DNA of 28,180 bases. It comes from an uncultured Bacteroidales bacterium. Its GTDB lineage: Bacteria; Bacteroidota; Bacteroidia; Bacteroidales; Muribaculaceae. Both the position numbers and the translations under genes were made by a program. The notes under the pieces are model-generated. The model saw only the letters and a program-made list of their open reading frames with translations. It searched no databases and was not told the origin of the DNA. Numbering within the stretch: position 1 is the first letter of the stretch; each line of letters opens with the position of its first letter. Where the stretch lies: NCBI GenBank assembly GCA_900547755.1, contig URIC01000033.1, forward strand, positions 1 to 28,180. Reading direction: 5' to 3'. Positions 7,720 through 15,941 of this stretch are shown here, in pieces.

Positions 7720-9519
7720 ATGAAGAAATTCTTTCTGAATGTCTTGTCGTCTTTTGTAGGCACGTGGATTGCAATAGTGCTGGCCGGCGTTGTGGCGGTA
7801 CTCCTCGTAGTCGCTGCGGTCAGTAAAATGGCCGGAGGTCCCTCCGTGTCTTTAGACAATAATTCGGTACTTGAAATCAAGCTGAATGGCCCTGTCACAG
7901 AGCGTGACGATGCGAGAAGCATATCAGTATACTCTATACTCTCGGATGACTTTACCGTGCCTCTGAGTCTGGAAACGTTGACGACTGCTATAAATGAGGC
8001 TAAGACCAACGACAACATAAAAGCGATATATCTTGACTGTGGGGCGGTTTCGGCTGCTCCGGCCACTTTGCAGGCCCTTCGCCAGGCGTTGGTAGACTTC
8101 AAGACCTCCGGCAAAAAGGTGTACGCATACGCCGATGTCATGACTCAGGGTTCCTATTTCGTGGCTACAGTGGCCGATGAGATTTCTCTCAACCCGGCAG
8201 GTAACGTCTCTTTCTATGGTCTGGGGGGACAGACACTTTTCTATAAGGATTTCTTTGACAAGATAGGTCTGCAGTTTCAGGCAGTGAGGGTAGGCAAGGG
8301 CAAAGCGGCTGTTGAGCCATACACTTTGGACACGATGAGCAATGTGGCCCGCGAACAGAACATGACACTTCTGAATACCTTGTGGAGTCAGATACGCACA
8401 GATATAGACAAGTCCCGCCCGGCGGTGACTCCCGCTCTTATGGACAGCCTTATAAATGTGGAATATGTGTCCCAGCGTCCTGCGAAGTATGTGCTTGATG
8501 CCAGACTCGTTGACCGTCTGGAATACCGTCACGCCTTTGAAGAGAGACTGGCAAGTGCCGTAGGTCAGGAGCCGGAGCTGGAAGGACGCATTTATCCTGA
8601 GCAGCTTGCCCTGTTCGCCCCGGTCCCCTCTTATGAGGATAATAATCAGGTGGCTGTGCTTTATGCCTGTGGAGGCATTGATGACATAGCCGGCGGTTCG
8701 GGCATCGACTCCGAGAAGCTGGTGAAGGATATACTTAAACTCAAGGAGAATGAAAATGTAAAGGCTCTGGTCCTGCGTGTCAATTCTCCCGGCGGTTCGG
8801 CTTTCGGCAGCGAGCAGATATGGGAGGCACTTGAGACTTTCAAGAAAACAGGGAAGCCTTTTGTGGTATCCATGGGTGACTATGCCGCCAGCGGCGGATA
8901 TTACATTTCTTGTGGCGCCGACCGCATTTTCGCCAACCCTATGTGCGTGACCGGGTCCATCGGAATTTTCGGGCTTATTCCCAACATACACGGGCTTATG
9001 GAAAAGTTGGGTATAAATTCCGTGACTGTGGCTACAAACCCGGCCGGACAGTTCCCCGACATTTTTGACCCGATGGACCCACAGCAGGAAGCAGCCATGC
9101 AGCGCATGGTCGAGGACGGTTACGAACTGTTTGTAAAGCGTTGCGCCGACGGGCGTAAGATGGATGTCGGCAAAATCAAGGAGATTGCCGATGGGCGTCC
9201 GCTGCCTGCCGCACTCGCCAAGAAATATGGCCTGGTGGATGAGTTGGGCGGTCTGGACTCCGCAATAAAGTATGCGGCCAAGCAAGCCAAACTTAAGGAG
9301 GGCGACTACAATACAGTACCTTATCCGATGGTGGAAATGTCGCTTGCCGCTTTTATGGCGTCCTTGCAGAACGGCACATCCGAAGTGGCATCCATAGTCC
9401 GGCTTTTCACATGTGGCGATGTGGAGACTTATGCGGAGCAGGCACGCTCGCTCTTGCAGGGTCTGCGCAGTCCTTACCTTATCCGCACCGAGACCGCTCC
9501 TATAAGTATCAGATTTTAA
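7720..9519 (+). CDS. sppA: signal peptide peptidase SppA, 67K type
   Basis: A 599-residue membrane-anchored serine protease that degrades cleaved signal peptides. One N-terminal transmembrane helix (about 14-36) is followed by two tandem ClpP-like domains. The catalytic dyad is split as in E. coli SppA: Lys195 in GKGKAAVEP in the first domain and Ser391 in YAASGGYYIS in the second. RVNSPGGSAFGSE at 353-365 forms the oxyanion region. The double-domain length matches the 67K form rather than the short SppA of Gram-positives. The TAA stop forms part of the TTTTAAACAGCCTCT element placed before lpxK, which starts 24 bases later. Confidence 0.95.
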   Translation: MKKFFLNVLSSFVGTWIAIVLAGVVAVLLVVAAVSKMAGGPSVSLDNNSVLEIKLNGPVTERDDARSISVYSILSDDFTVPLSLETLTTAINEAKTNDNIKAIYLDCGAVSAAPATLQALRQALVDFKTSGKKVYAYADVMTQGSYFVATVADEISLNPAGNVSFYGLGGQTLFYKDFFDKIGLQFQAVRVGKGKAAVEPYTLDTMSNVAREQNMTLLNTLWSQIRTDIDKSRPAVTPALMDSLINVEYVSQRPAKYVLDARLVDRLEYRHAFEERLASAVGQEPELEGRIYPEQLALFAPVPSYEDNNQVAVLYACGGIDDIAGGSGIDSEKLVKDILKLKENENVKALVLRVNSPGGSAFGSEQIWEALETFKKTGKPFVVSMGDYAASGGYYISCGADRIFANPMCVTGSIGIFGLIPNIHGLMEKLGINSVTVATNPAGQFPDIFDPMDPQQEAAMQRMVEDGYELFVKRCADGRKMDVGKIKEIADGRPLPAALAKKYGLVDELGGLDSAIKYAAKQAKLKEGDYNTVPYPMVEMSLAAFMASLQNGTSEVASIVRLFTCGDVETYAEQARSLLQGLRSPYLIRTETAPISIRF

Positions 9520-9530
9520 ACAGCCTCTAA
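9514..9530 (+). promoter_or_regulatory. recurrent pre-start motif, copy 2 (AAACAGCCTCT type)
   Basis: TTTTAAACAGCCTCT at 9514-9528 matches 15 bases of the copies at 42-61 and 21797-21816. The first part overlaps the last codon and the stop of sppA. The lpxK ATG follows after 15 bases. Confidence 0.5.
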
Positions 9531-9543
9531 CACCTCGATTCCC

Positions 9544-10692
9544 ATGGCTCAGACCGAGAAATCCCTCAAAGACCGTATGATTTCCTATGTACTCACTCCA
9601 TCTTCGTGGCTTTACGGAGGTGTCGTGTACCTGCGTAACAAGTTATATGACTGGGGGGTATTCAGCTCAGCGAGCTTTGACATCCCGGTAGTCTCGGTGG
9701 GTAATCTCACAGTGGGAGGTACAGGTAAGACACCCCATGTGGAATACATTGTGGAGTACCTGGCTTCGGTCTATAACATAGCGGTGGTAAGTCGTGGCTA
9801 TAAACGCAGGACAAAGGGGTTTGTACTCGCGTCTTCCCACAGCACTCCGGATTCCATCGGCGACGAGCCATATCAGATTTACAGGAAATACGGCAACCGG
9901 ATTAAGGTGGCTGTGTGCGAAAACCGGGCCAAGGGAATACGCGCGCTATTGGAAATTGACCCGAATATAAACCTTGTGATACTGGACGACGGTTTCCAGC
10001 ACCGCAAAATCCAGCCTAAGGTGCATCTCCTATTGGTGGATTATAACCGGCCGGTGTATGAGGATAAGCTGCTCCCTTTGGGTCGTCTGCGCGAACCACG
10101 CCGTTCAATGGAACGTGCCGATATCGTGGTCGTGACTAAGGTGCCGGCGGACACCAAACCCATTGATATGCGTGTGATTAAGAAGAAGCTGGACCTTTGG
10201 GCATTCCAGAAGCTGTTCTTCTCTACGGTCAGGTACGGGGAACTGACTCCTGTATTCGACAGGGAGGCTCGCTATACCGTATATCTTGACCAGCTTACCC
10301 ACAACGATGCGGCGTTGTTGTTGACCGGTATAGCCAATCCGCGCCCATTTGTGAGACACTTCAAAGGCTATCAGGTGCGTGTGAAGGTGAAACACTTTGC
10401 CGACCACCACGACTTTACCCGCGAAGACCTGGAGGCGATAGCAGAGGCATACGAGAACCTCAAAGGGGCTCGCAAACTGATTATCACTACCGAGAAGGAC
10501 GCTGTGCGACTGGCCAATAATCCATATTTCCCGGAAAATCTGAAACCATACATCTTTTACCTGCCCATAAGCGTTGATACATTAGAGGGCCTCGGAGACT
10601 CGGACCTCATCGGCGCCCTCAGACAGGCCATTAATGCCACCCCGCAGCCTCAGCTTCCTTCCCAGACTGAACCTGACGCTGAGGAAGAATAA
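9544..10692 (+). CDS. lpxK: tetraacyldisaccharide 4'-kinase
   Basis: LpxK phosphorylates the 4' position of the lipid A disaccharide at the cytoplasmic face of the inner membrane. The 382-residue protein has a membrane-associated N-terminal helix (about 20-37), then the P-loop GGTGKT at 58-63 within the family block GNLTVGGTGKTP. Further family motifs are SRGYKRR at 83-89, GDEP at 106-109 and LDDGFQHR at 147-154. The C-terminus is acidic and Pro/Gln-rich and looks dispensable. It follows sppA by 24 bases. The presence of LpxK indicates an LPS- or lipid A-bearing outer membrane. Confidence 0.95.
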   Translation: MAQTEKSLKDRMISYVLTPSSWLYGGVVYLRNKLYDWGVFSSASFDIPVVSVGNLTVGGTGKTPHVEYIVEYLASVYNIAVVSRGYKRRTKGFVLASSHSTPDSIGDEPYQIYRKYGNRIKVAVCENRAKGIRALLEIDPNINLVILDDGFQHRKIQPKVHLLLVDYNRPVYEDKLLPLGRLREPRRSMERADIVVVTKVPADTKPIDMRVIKKKLDLWAFQKLFFSTVRYGELTPVFDREARYTVYLDQLTHNDAALLLTGIANPRPFVRHFKGYQVRVKVKHFADHHDFTREDLEAIAEAYENLKGARKLIITTEKDAVRLANNPYFPENLKPYIFYLPISVDTLEGLGDSDLIGALRQAINATPQPQLPSQTEPDAEEE

Positions 10693-10697
10693 AGGAG

Positions 10698-10724
10698 CGA
10701 AGCAACTACACGCAGGCTTCGTTT
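10698..10724 (+). terminator. weak hairpin after lpxK
   Basis: CGAAGC (10698-10703) pairs with GCTTCG (10716-10721), followed only by TTTG. The 6-bp stem and three-base T tract make this a weak or partial terminator, so lpxK and the next gene may still share some transcription. Confidence 0.3.
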
Positions 10725-10812
10725 GATGTGGAAGTGTCTGGCTTTCAGGTAGATAATGTATATTAACCCGGCGGAATCCGCAGGACCGTCTGTCCCGGCT
10801 TTCCCCTAATAA

Positions 10813-10821
10813 TTTGAACAG
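10813..10821 (+). promoter_or_regulatory. pre-start motif, short form TTTGAACAG
   Basis: TTTGAACAG ends one base before the ATG at 10823. It matches the core of the longer AAACAGCCTCT elements (TTT(A/G)AACAG). Similar sequences precede thiL (11631-11640) and the MBOAT gene (26461-26470). Confidence 0.3.
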
Positions 10822-10822
10822 T

Positions 10823-11635
10823 ATGTTGGAAAAAATCAGAAAAGCCGCTGCTTATATAAGCGAGCGCGTAGAGATGTTGCCCAAGACCGGAATCATACTC
10901 GGAACAGGTCTTGGCCAGCTTGTGGACCATATAAAAATCGTTAAGGAAATCCCTTATGGCGAAATTCCCGAGATGCCCGTATCCACGGTCGAGGGTCACA
11001 GCGGAAAACTCATTTTCGGCTATCTGGGCGAAAAATATGTGATGGCAATGCAAGGACGTTTCCACTACTATGAGGGCTATGACATGAAACAGGTCACTTT
11101 CCCTGTTCGCGTCATGCGTCATCTTGGTGTGGACACCCTGTTTGTAAGCAATGCCGCCGGCGGTATGAATCCTGAATTCAAGGTTGGCGACATAATGATT
11201 ATCACAGACCATATAAACCTCTTCCCTGAGAACCCTTTGCGCGGCAGGAACTACGAGGAGCTGGGCACCCGTTTTCCGGCCATGACCGAGGCTTATAGCC
11301 ACAGACTTATCGAGATGGCGGACAAGATAGCGGCGGAGAAGGGTATACGTGTGATGCACGGCGTGTATGTAGGTACCCCCGGTCCCACTTTCGAGACCCC
11401 GGCTGAGTATGAGTATTTCCGCATTATAGGTGGCGATGCGGTGGGTATGAGTACAGTGCCTGAGGTGATAGTCGCCAACCATGCGGGTATGCGTGTTTTT
11501 GGAGTGAGTGTAATCACCGACCTCGGGGGCAAGGAGATTCGCGAAGTGCCTACCCACGAGGAGGTGCAGAAAGCAGCTCTGAAGGCACAGCCTTTCATGA
11601 CTGAAATAATGAAGGAGATGGTCGCTCGTCTTTGA
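10823..11635 (+). CDS. purine nucleoside phosphorylase, trimeric class
   Basis: A 270-residue enzyme that splits purine nucleosides with phosphate in purine salvage. Family motifs are the phosphate loop GTGLG at 27-31, TVEGHSGKL at 55-63, QGRFHYYEGY at 77-86, NAAGGMNPEFKVGDIM at 110-125, and GMSTVPEVIVA at 208-218 with the catalytic-site Glu195 in ETPAEYE. The base-recognition loop reads SVITDLG with Asp233, where inosine/guanosine-specific enzymes usually have Asn; MTA phosphorylases also carry Asp there. It may therefore accept 6-aminopurines. A TTG at 10814 is in frame, but the ATG at 10823 matches the family start. thiL follows with a 35-base gap. Confidence 0.9.
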   Translation: MLEKIRKAAAYISERVEMLPKTGIILGTGLGQLVDHIKIVKEIPYGEIPEMPVSTVEGHSGKLIFGYLGEKYVMAMQGRFHYYEGYDMKQVTFPVRVMRHLGVDTLFVSNAAGGMNPEFKVGDIMIITDHINLFPENPLRGRNYEELGTRFPAMTEAYSHRLIEMADKIAAEKGIRVMHGVYVGTPGPTFETPAEYEYFRIIGGDAVGMSTVPEVIVANHAGMRVFGVSVITDLGGKEIREVPTHEEVQKAALKAQPFMTEIMKEMVARL

Positions 11636-11670
11636 ACAGCTCATTCCGCCTTCATAAAGTATCGGAAAGA

Positions 11671-12730
11671 ATGGAAAACAAAGAAACAGAAATATCAACC
11701 CTCGGCGAGTTCGGACTTATCTCCAGGCTCACCGAGGATTTTCCTTTGCGCAATGCGTCAAGCAAAAAAGGGGTAGGTGATGATGCCGCCGTTCTCGACT
11801 ATGGGGACAAACGTGTGCTTGTCACCACCGACCTGCTCCTTGAGGGGATACATTTCGACCTCCGTTATGTGCCCTTGAAGCATCTCGGTTACAAGGCTGC
11901 GGTGGTGAACTTCAGCGATATATATGCCATGAACGGCACACCGCGTCAGATTACGGTCAGCCTCGGTGCCTCCTCGCGCTTTACAGTAGAGCATCTGCAG
12001 GAATTATACGGCGGTATCCGTCTGGCCTGTGATATTTATGGCGTCGACCTGGTGGGAGGTGATACATCCGCCTCGGCCACAGGTCTGGTAATCAGCATAA
12101 CATGTCTTGGCGATGCGGATGAAAAAGACATTGTGTATCGCTCGGGCGCGAAGCCTACCGACCTTATATGTGTCAGCGGAGACCTCGGTGCGGCCTACAT
12201 GGGTCTGCAATTGCTTGAGAGAGAGAATCGTGTGGCTGCCGGTACCGGGAAGGATTTCCAACCGGATTTTGCCGGGAAAGTATATCCTGGAGCGTCAGCT
12301 TAAGCCGGAGGCCCGACGCGACATTGTGGAGGCGCTGCGCAAGGCTGGCGTCAAGCCCACGTCGATGATGGATGTGAGCGACGGTCTTTCCAGCGAGCTG
12401 CTGCATATATGCAAGGAGTCCGGCGTAGGTTGCCGTGTCTATGAGGACAAGATACCTATCGACTACCAGACGGCGATAATGGCCGAGGAGCTGAACATGA
12501 ATCTAGTCACTGCCGCTCTTAACGGCGGCGAGGATTATGAACTCCTCTTCACGGTCCCGCTCACTGAGCATGACGCTGTCTCCAGGATGGAGGGCGTAAA
12601 GGTGATAGGCTATGTTACCCGCCCGGAAGCCGGATGCGCGCTGATTTCCCGCGACGGTCAGGAGTTCCAGCTCAAGGCGCAAGGTTGGAATGCTTTTAGC
12701 GACAATAATTCCGAATCCGGCGCAAAATAG
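11671..12730 (+). pseudogene. thiL: thiamine-monophosphate kinase, interrupted by a frameshift
   Basis: ThiL makes thiamine diphosphate from thiamine monophosphate and ATP. The N-terminal half reads from the ATG at 11671 with GVGDDAAVLD, TTDLLLEGIHFDL, VNFSDIYAMNG and VGGDTSAS, then runs out of frame at a TAA at 12301-12303. The C-terminal half continues in the next frame from about 12281: YILERQLKPEARRDI, then MMDVSDGLS and LNGGEDYELLF, ending at 12730. The switch falls at GGGAAAG|TATATC (12274-12286). It equals one extra base or two missing bases, since relatives probably read GKEYILE. All motifs on both sides are intact, so this is either a recent mutation or a sequencing/assembly error. 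The gene sits 35 bases after the nucleoside phosphorylase and is followed by a terminator. Confidence 0.85.
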
Positions 12731-12758
12731 GTCTTTACCCTTGGAAAGTATGTGAAAA

Positions 12759-12792
12759 TCAAACGCTCCGCTGAAAAGTCGGGGCGTTTTTA
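12759..12792 (+). terminator. rho-independent terminator after thiL
   Basis: AAACGCTCCG (12761-12770) pairs with CGGGGCGTTT (12780-12789), with one G-T pair and a 9-base loop, followed by a T tract. It closes the rightward run before the Bat operon. Confidence 0.75.
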
Positions 12793-12831
12793 ACACTTTT
12801 GTAAATACTAAAGTTTCTTTAACACTAATGA

Positions 12832-12863
12832 TTTCTCAGGCAGGCGGATTATTCGTAATTTTG
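12832..12863 (+). promoter_or_regulatory. candidate promoter of the Bat operon
   Basis: A -7 element TAATTTTG lies at 12856-12863. The -33 position about 20 bases upstream has only TTTC rather than TTTG. The predicted transcription start near 12870 gives a leader of about 70 bases before moxR. It sits just after the thiL terminator, where a new promoter is expected. Confidence 0.5.
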
Positions 12864-12940
12864 TGCCCGCTAAGAACAAATCAAGGCCCTTGCGCCTTTA
12901 ATATAAAGACAATTAAACCAGCATATAAATCGCTCTCAAG

Positions 12941-13936
12941 ATGAATGAATCAGTAAATGTCCGTGAGTTGAACGAGGTGATAGCCCGCAACAGCGATTTC
13001 ATTAACCGCATCACGGAAGGTATGAATCAGCGCATTGTCGGCCAGAAGCATCTGGTTGACTCCTTGTTGGTGGCGCTCCTGTGCAACGGCCATGTCCTTC
13101 TGGAGGGTGTGCCCGGTTTGGCCAAGACCCTCGCTATCAAGACCCTCGCGCAGCTTGTAGACGCCAAGTACAGCCGCATACAGTTTACCCCCGACTTGCT
13201 TCCCGCCGATGTCACCGGCACTATGATTTACAGTGTCAAGAACGAGAAGTTCGAGATTAAGAAAGGTCCCGTGTTCGCCAACTTCGTTTTAGCCGATGAG
13301 ATAAACCGAGCTCCGGCCAAGGTGCAGAGTGCCCTGCTTGAGGCAATGCAGGAGCGACAGGTCACTATCGGCGATGACACTTTTGCCTTGCCGCGTCCTT
13401 TCCTGGTGATGGCGACTCAGAACCCTATCGAACAGGAGGGCACTTACCCGCTGCCGGAGGCTCAGATGGACCGTTTCCTCCTTAAGGTGGTTATAGGTTA
13501 TCCCACACCCCAGGAAGAGAAACAGATTATACGCATGAACATCAGTGGCGGGCAGACTCCCGTACAACCCCTGCTCGACACCTCCGACATAGAGGAGGCA
13601 CAGAAGATATGTGCCCGCATATACATAGACCAGAAGATAGAGGATTATATAGTAAGCATCGTATTCGCCACTCGCGAACCCTCAAAGTACGGGCTGAAGA
13701 GCCTGGCCGGAATTATTGACTTCGGCGCTTCCCCCCGAGCATCCATAAGCCTTGCGCTGGCCTCCCGTGCATACGCTTATCTGCGTGGACGCGGTTATGT
13801 CATTCCCGAGGACGTGCGTTCTGTCTGCCATGATGTGCTGCGCCACCGTATCGGCCTGACTTACGAGGCCGAAGCCAATAATATCACCGCTGACGATGTG
13901 ATTACAGATATCCTTGACGCCGTTCAGGTTCCCTGA
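12941..13936 (+). CDS. MoxR-family AAA+ ATPase (first gene of the Bat operon)
   Basis: A 331-residue MoxR ATPase, thought to act as a chaperone that assembles or activates VWA-domain protein complexes. Walker A is GVPGLAKT at 56-63, Walker B is VLADE at 116-120 with INRAP following, and sensor 1 is ATQNP at 158-162, followed by EQEGTYPLPEAQMDRF with its arginine. The C-terminal lid is present and the length is normal. It starts with ATG at 12941 after a leader with a candidate promoter and is followed 10 bases later by the DUF58 gene, the usual partner. The order MoxR, DUF58, BatA-E matches the Bacteroides aerotolerance region. Confidence 0.95.
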   Translation: MNESVNVRELNEVIARNSDFINRITEGMNQRIVGQKHLVDSLLVALLCNGHVLLEGVPGLAKTLAIKTLAQLVDAKYSRIQFTPDLLPADVTGTMIYSVKNEKFEIKKGPVFANFVLADEINRAPAKVQSALLEAMQERQVTIGDDTFALPRPFLVMATQNPIEQEGTYPLPEAQMDRFLLKVVIGYPTPQEEKQIIRMNISGGQTPVQPLLDTSDIEEAQKICARIYIDQKIEDYIVSIVFATREPSKYGLKSLAGIIDFGASPRASISLALASRAYAYLRGRGYVIPEDVRSVCHDVLRHRIGLTYEAEANNITADDVITDILDAVQVP

Positions 13937-13946
13937 TTTTTCAACT

Positions 13947-14816
13947 ATGGATTCAAACGAGCTCCTTAAGAAAATACGCAAGATTGAAATCAAGAGCCGT
14001 GGGCTCTCGCAGAACATCTTCGCCGGTGAATACCACACCGCGTTCAAGGGGCGAGGCGTTATATTCTCCGAGGTCAGGGAATACCAGTACGGCGATGACA
14101 TACGCGACATAGACTGGAATGTCACGGCAAGGCACAACAGGCCTTTCGTGAAAGTCTATGAGGAAGAGCGCGAACTCACCCTTATGCTCCTGATAGATGT
14201 GTCCGGCAGCCGTAATTTCGGCGCTTTGGGTCCGGAGAAAAAAGAGGTGATGGCTGAAATAGCCGCTACCCTTGCTTTTTCCTCTATCCAGAACAACGAC
14301 AAGGTGGGCGTGATTTTCTTCTCCGACAAGGTGGAGAAATTTATACCTCCGAAGAAAGGGCGCAAGCATATACTGCTGATTATACGCGAGATACTTGGCT
14401 TTGAACCGGAAGGAAAACATACAGATATTAATCTGGCACTGGAGTATATGACCAATGTGGTGAAGAAGCGTTGCACTGCGTTCCTGATTTCCGACTTTAT
14501 AGATGACCATGACTACTCGCGGTCTATGGCCATGGCAAACCGCAAGCATGACCTGGTAGCCGTTCAGGTCTACGATAAGCGCGATGCTCAGTTGCCCGAT
14601 GTCGGGCTTGTGAAAATGCGCGACTCGGAGACGGGACAGACAATGTGGATCGACACCTCTTCCCAAAAGGTGCGTCAGGAGTACAATCGCGCCTGGTATG
14701 ACCGTCAGCAACGGCTCACTCAAATTACTGTGAAGAGCGGTGTGGACATAGCCTCCATCTCTACGGACGAGGATTTTGTCAAGGCGTTGCTCGCGCTGTT
14801 CAAACGTAGAGGCTGA
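13947..14816 (+). CDS. DUF58 domain protein (VWA-like, Bat operon)
   Basis: A 289-residue cytoplasmic protein. The DUF58 signature RDIDWNVTARHNRPFVKVYE is at 53-72. It is followed by a VWA-like fold with the metal-site start DVSGS at 84-88 and a later strand ending LISDF. Proteins of this family always sit next to MoxR and are likely its clients. No signal or membrane helix is seen. The frame is open upstream to a TTG at 13914 inside moxR, but the ATG at 13947, 10 bases past the moxR stop, matches the family start (MDSNELLKKI). The function beyond partnership with MoxR is not established. Confidence 0.92.
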   Translation: MDSNELLKKIRKIEIKSRGLSQNIFAGEYHTAFKGRGVIFSEVREYQYGDDIRDIDWNVTARHNRPFVKVYEEERELTLMLLIDVSGSRNFGALGPEKKEVMAEIAATLAFSSIQNNDKVGVIFFSDKVEKFIPPKKGRKHILLIIREILGFEPEGKHTDINLALEYMTNVVKKRCTAFLISDFIDDHDYSRSMAMANRKHDLVAVQVYDKRDAQLPDVGLVKMRDSETGQTMWIDTSSQKVRQEYNRAWYDRQQRLTQITVKSGVDIASISTDEDFVKALLALFKRRG

Positions 14817-14840
14817 GGACCTCTGATAAAGTGTTTTACG

Positions 14841-15941
14841 ATGAACGTAATTTGCAGATATATATCGAGAACCTGTCTGGTGTCGCTGTTGGCTTTGAGT
14901 TTCGGAAAGGCTGCGGCCGCGACTCCTCCGGTGCGGGTGAAGGCGAGTCTTGACTCCGCCACACTCTTGATGGGGCAGACTACCCGTCTAAACCTATCGG
15001 TGGTAAAGCCGGAAGGCCGTTCAGGGTATTTCCCGCTGCTCACCGACTCTGACCCCAGGCCTTATGCCACTCTGCTCGGTGACACTATTGAACTCTCGAA
15101 GTCGTTTACTACCGATACCACACGTCTGGCTGACGGCTCCACAAGTATTAATTATCACATACCTATACAGGTATTCGACTCCGGCTATTACCACGTGCCC
15201 GGCATTGAATTTGTCACCGGCGCAGACACTGTACGCAGCAACCCCTTCGACCTGAAGGTGGTGCCTGTGAGCGCCAAGGCCAACGACAAAATTTCCGACC
15301 TCACGGATGTGGCCGAGCCGGCCCCCGGCTCCTGGACAGACAAATTGCCTGACTGGCTCCTCAATTACTGGTGGGCCATTTTGGCCGGTCTCGTCCTGCT
15401 TGCAGCGTTGGTATTCCTGCTCCGCAAGATGCTCAAATCCCGCAAGAATACGCCCAAGCCCAAAGTTACAGTGCCTCCTTACGAAGAGGCGATGGCTGCT
15501 CTCGCGCAGTTGAGTGCCAGGCAGCTATGGCAAAAAGGGGAGAACGAGCGGTATTTCATTGAGTTGACAGACATCCTGCGCCGCTACCTCAGCCGTCGTT
15601 TCGGCGTAGCTGCTCCGGAGATGACCACCACCCAGTTCCTTGAAGCGGTCTCCGACAATGCGAAACTGGTTACATATAAAGGTGAGTTGCGCAGACTGCT
15701 GGAACTGGCGGACTTCATTAAGTTCGCCAAGGGAGCTTCCATGCCCGGGGAGAACGAGGAGGCCTTCTCCATCGTGCGCGAGTTCGTGCAGAACACACGT
15801 CCCACTCCGGAGGAAGAGGCGCTGGCCAGGGAAACCGCCAAAGCCAACGGCGAGAAATCGGCTGCTTCCGGCAAACAGACTCGGCGAATGGCTGACAGGC
15901 GTAAGAAACCGCATAAGTCCGGAAAGGAGGGTCAACGATGA
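14841..15941 (+). CDS. exported membrane protein, BatD-like (Bat operon)
   Basis: A 366-residue protein with a signal peptide (about 1-27) and an extracytoplasmic beta-rich domain (about 30-150) that resembles the immunoglobulin-like part of BatD. One transmembrane helix follows (about 176-197), then a cytoplasmic alpha-helical domain with LTDILRRYLSRRFG near 245-258 and a very basic C-terminus. Bacteroidetes Bat operons carry such a gene between DUF58 and batA. Its stop overlaps the batA start by four bases (ATGA), implying translational coupling. It probably links the periplasmic and cytoplasmic parts of the complex. The exact role is unknown. Confidence 0.8.
   Translation: MNVICRYISRTCLVSLLALSFGKAAAATPPVRVKASLDSATLLMGQTTRLNLSVVKPEGRSGYFPLLTDSDPRPYATLLGDTIELSKSFTTDTTRLADGSTSINYHIPIQVFDSGYYHVPGIEFVTGADTVRSNPFDLKVVPVSAKANDKISDLTDVAEPAPGSWTDKLPDWLLNYWWAILAGLVLLAALVFLLRKMLKSRKNTPKPKVTVPPYEEAMAALAQLSARQLWQKGENERYFIELTDILRRYLSRRFGVAAPEMTTTQFLEAVSDNAKLVTYKGELRRLLELADFIKFAKGASMPGENEEAFSIVREFVQNTRPTPEEEALARETAKANGEKSAASGKQTRRMADRRKKPHKSGKEGQR

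Noticed and set aside
7924..9285. 453-residue open frame on the minus strand opposite sppA
   Set aside because: It runs antisense to a gene with all catalytic motifs, and its sequence shows no family, a high share of His/Cys/Tyr and no coherent fold.
10763..11698. 311-residue minus-strand frame opposite the nucleoside phosphorylase
   Set aside because: Shadow of a well-supported gene; composition is not protein-like and no motif is recognised.
12274..12286. Programmed ribosomal frameshift in thiL
   Set aside because: The sequence GGGAAAG lacks a recognised +1 shift signal with a slow or stop codon at the site, and ThiL is not known to use recoding. Mutation or sequence error is more likely.
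13953..14723. 256-residue minus-strand frame opposite the DUF58 gene
   Set aside because: Antisense shadow of a gene with the full DUF58 signature.
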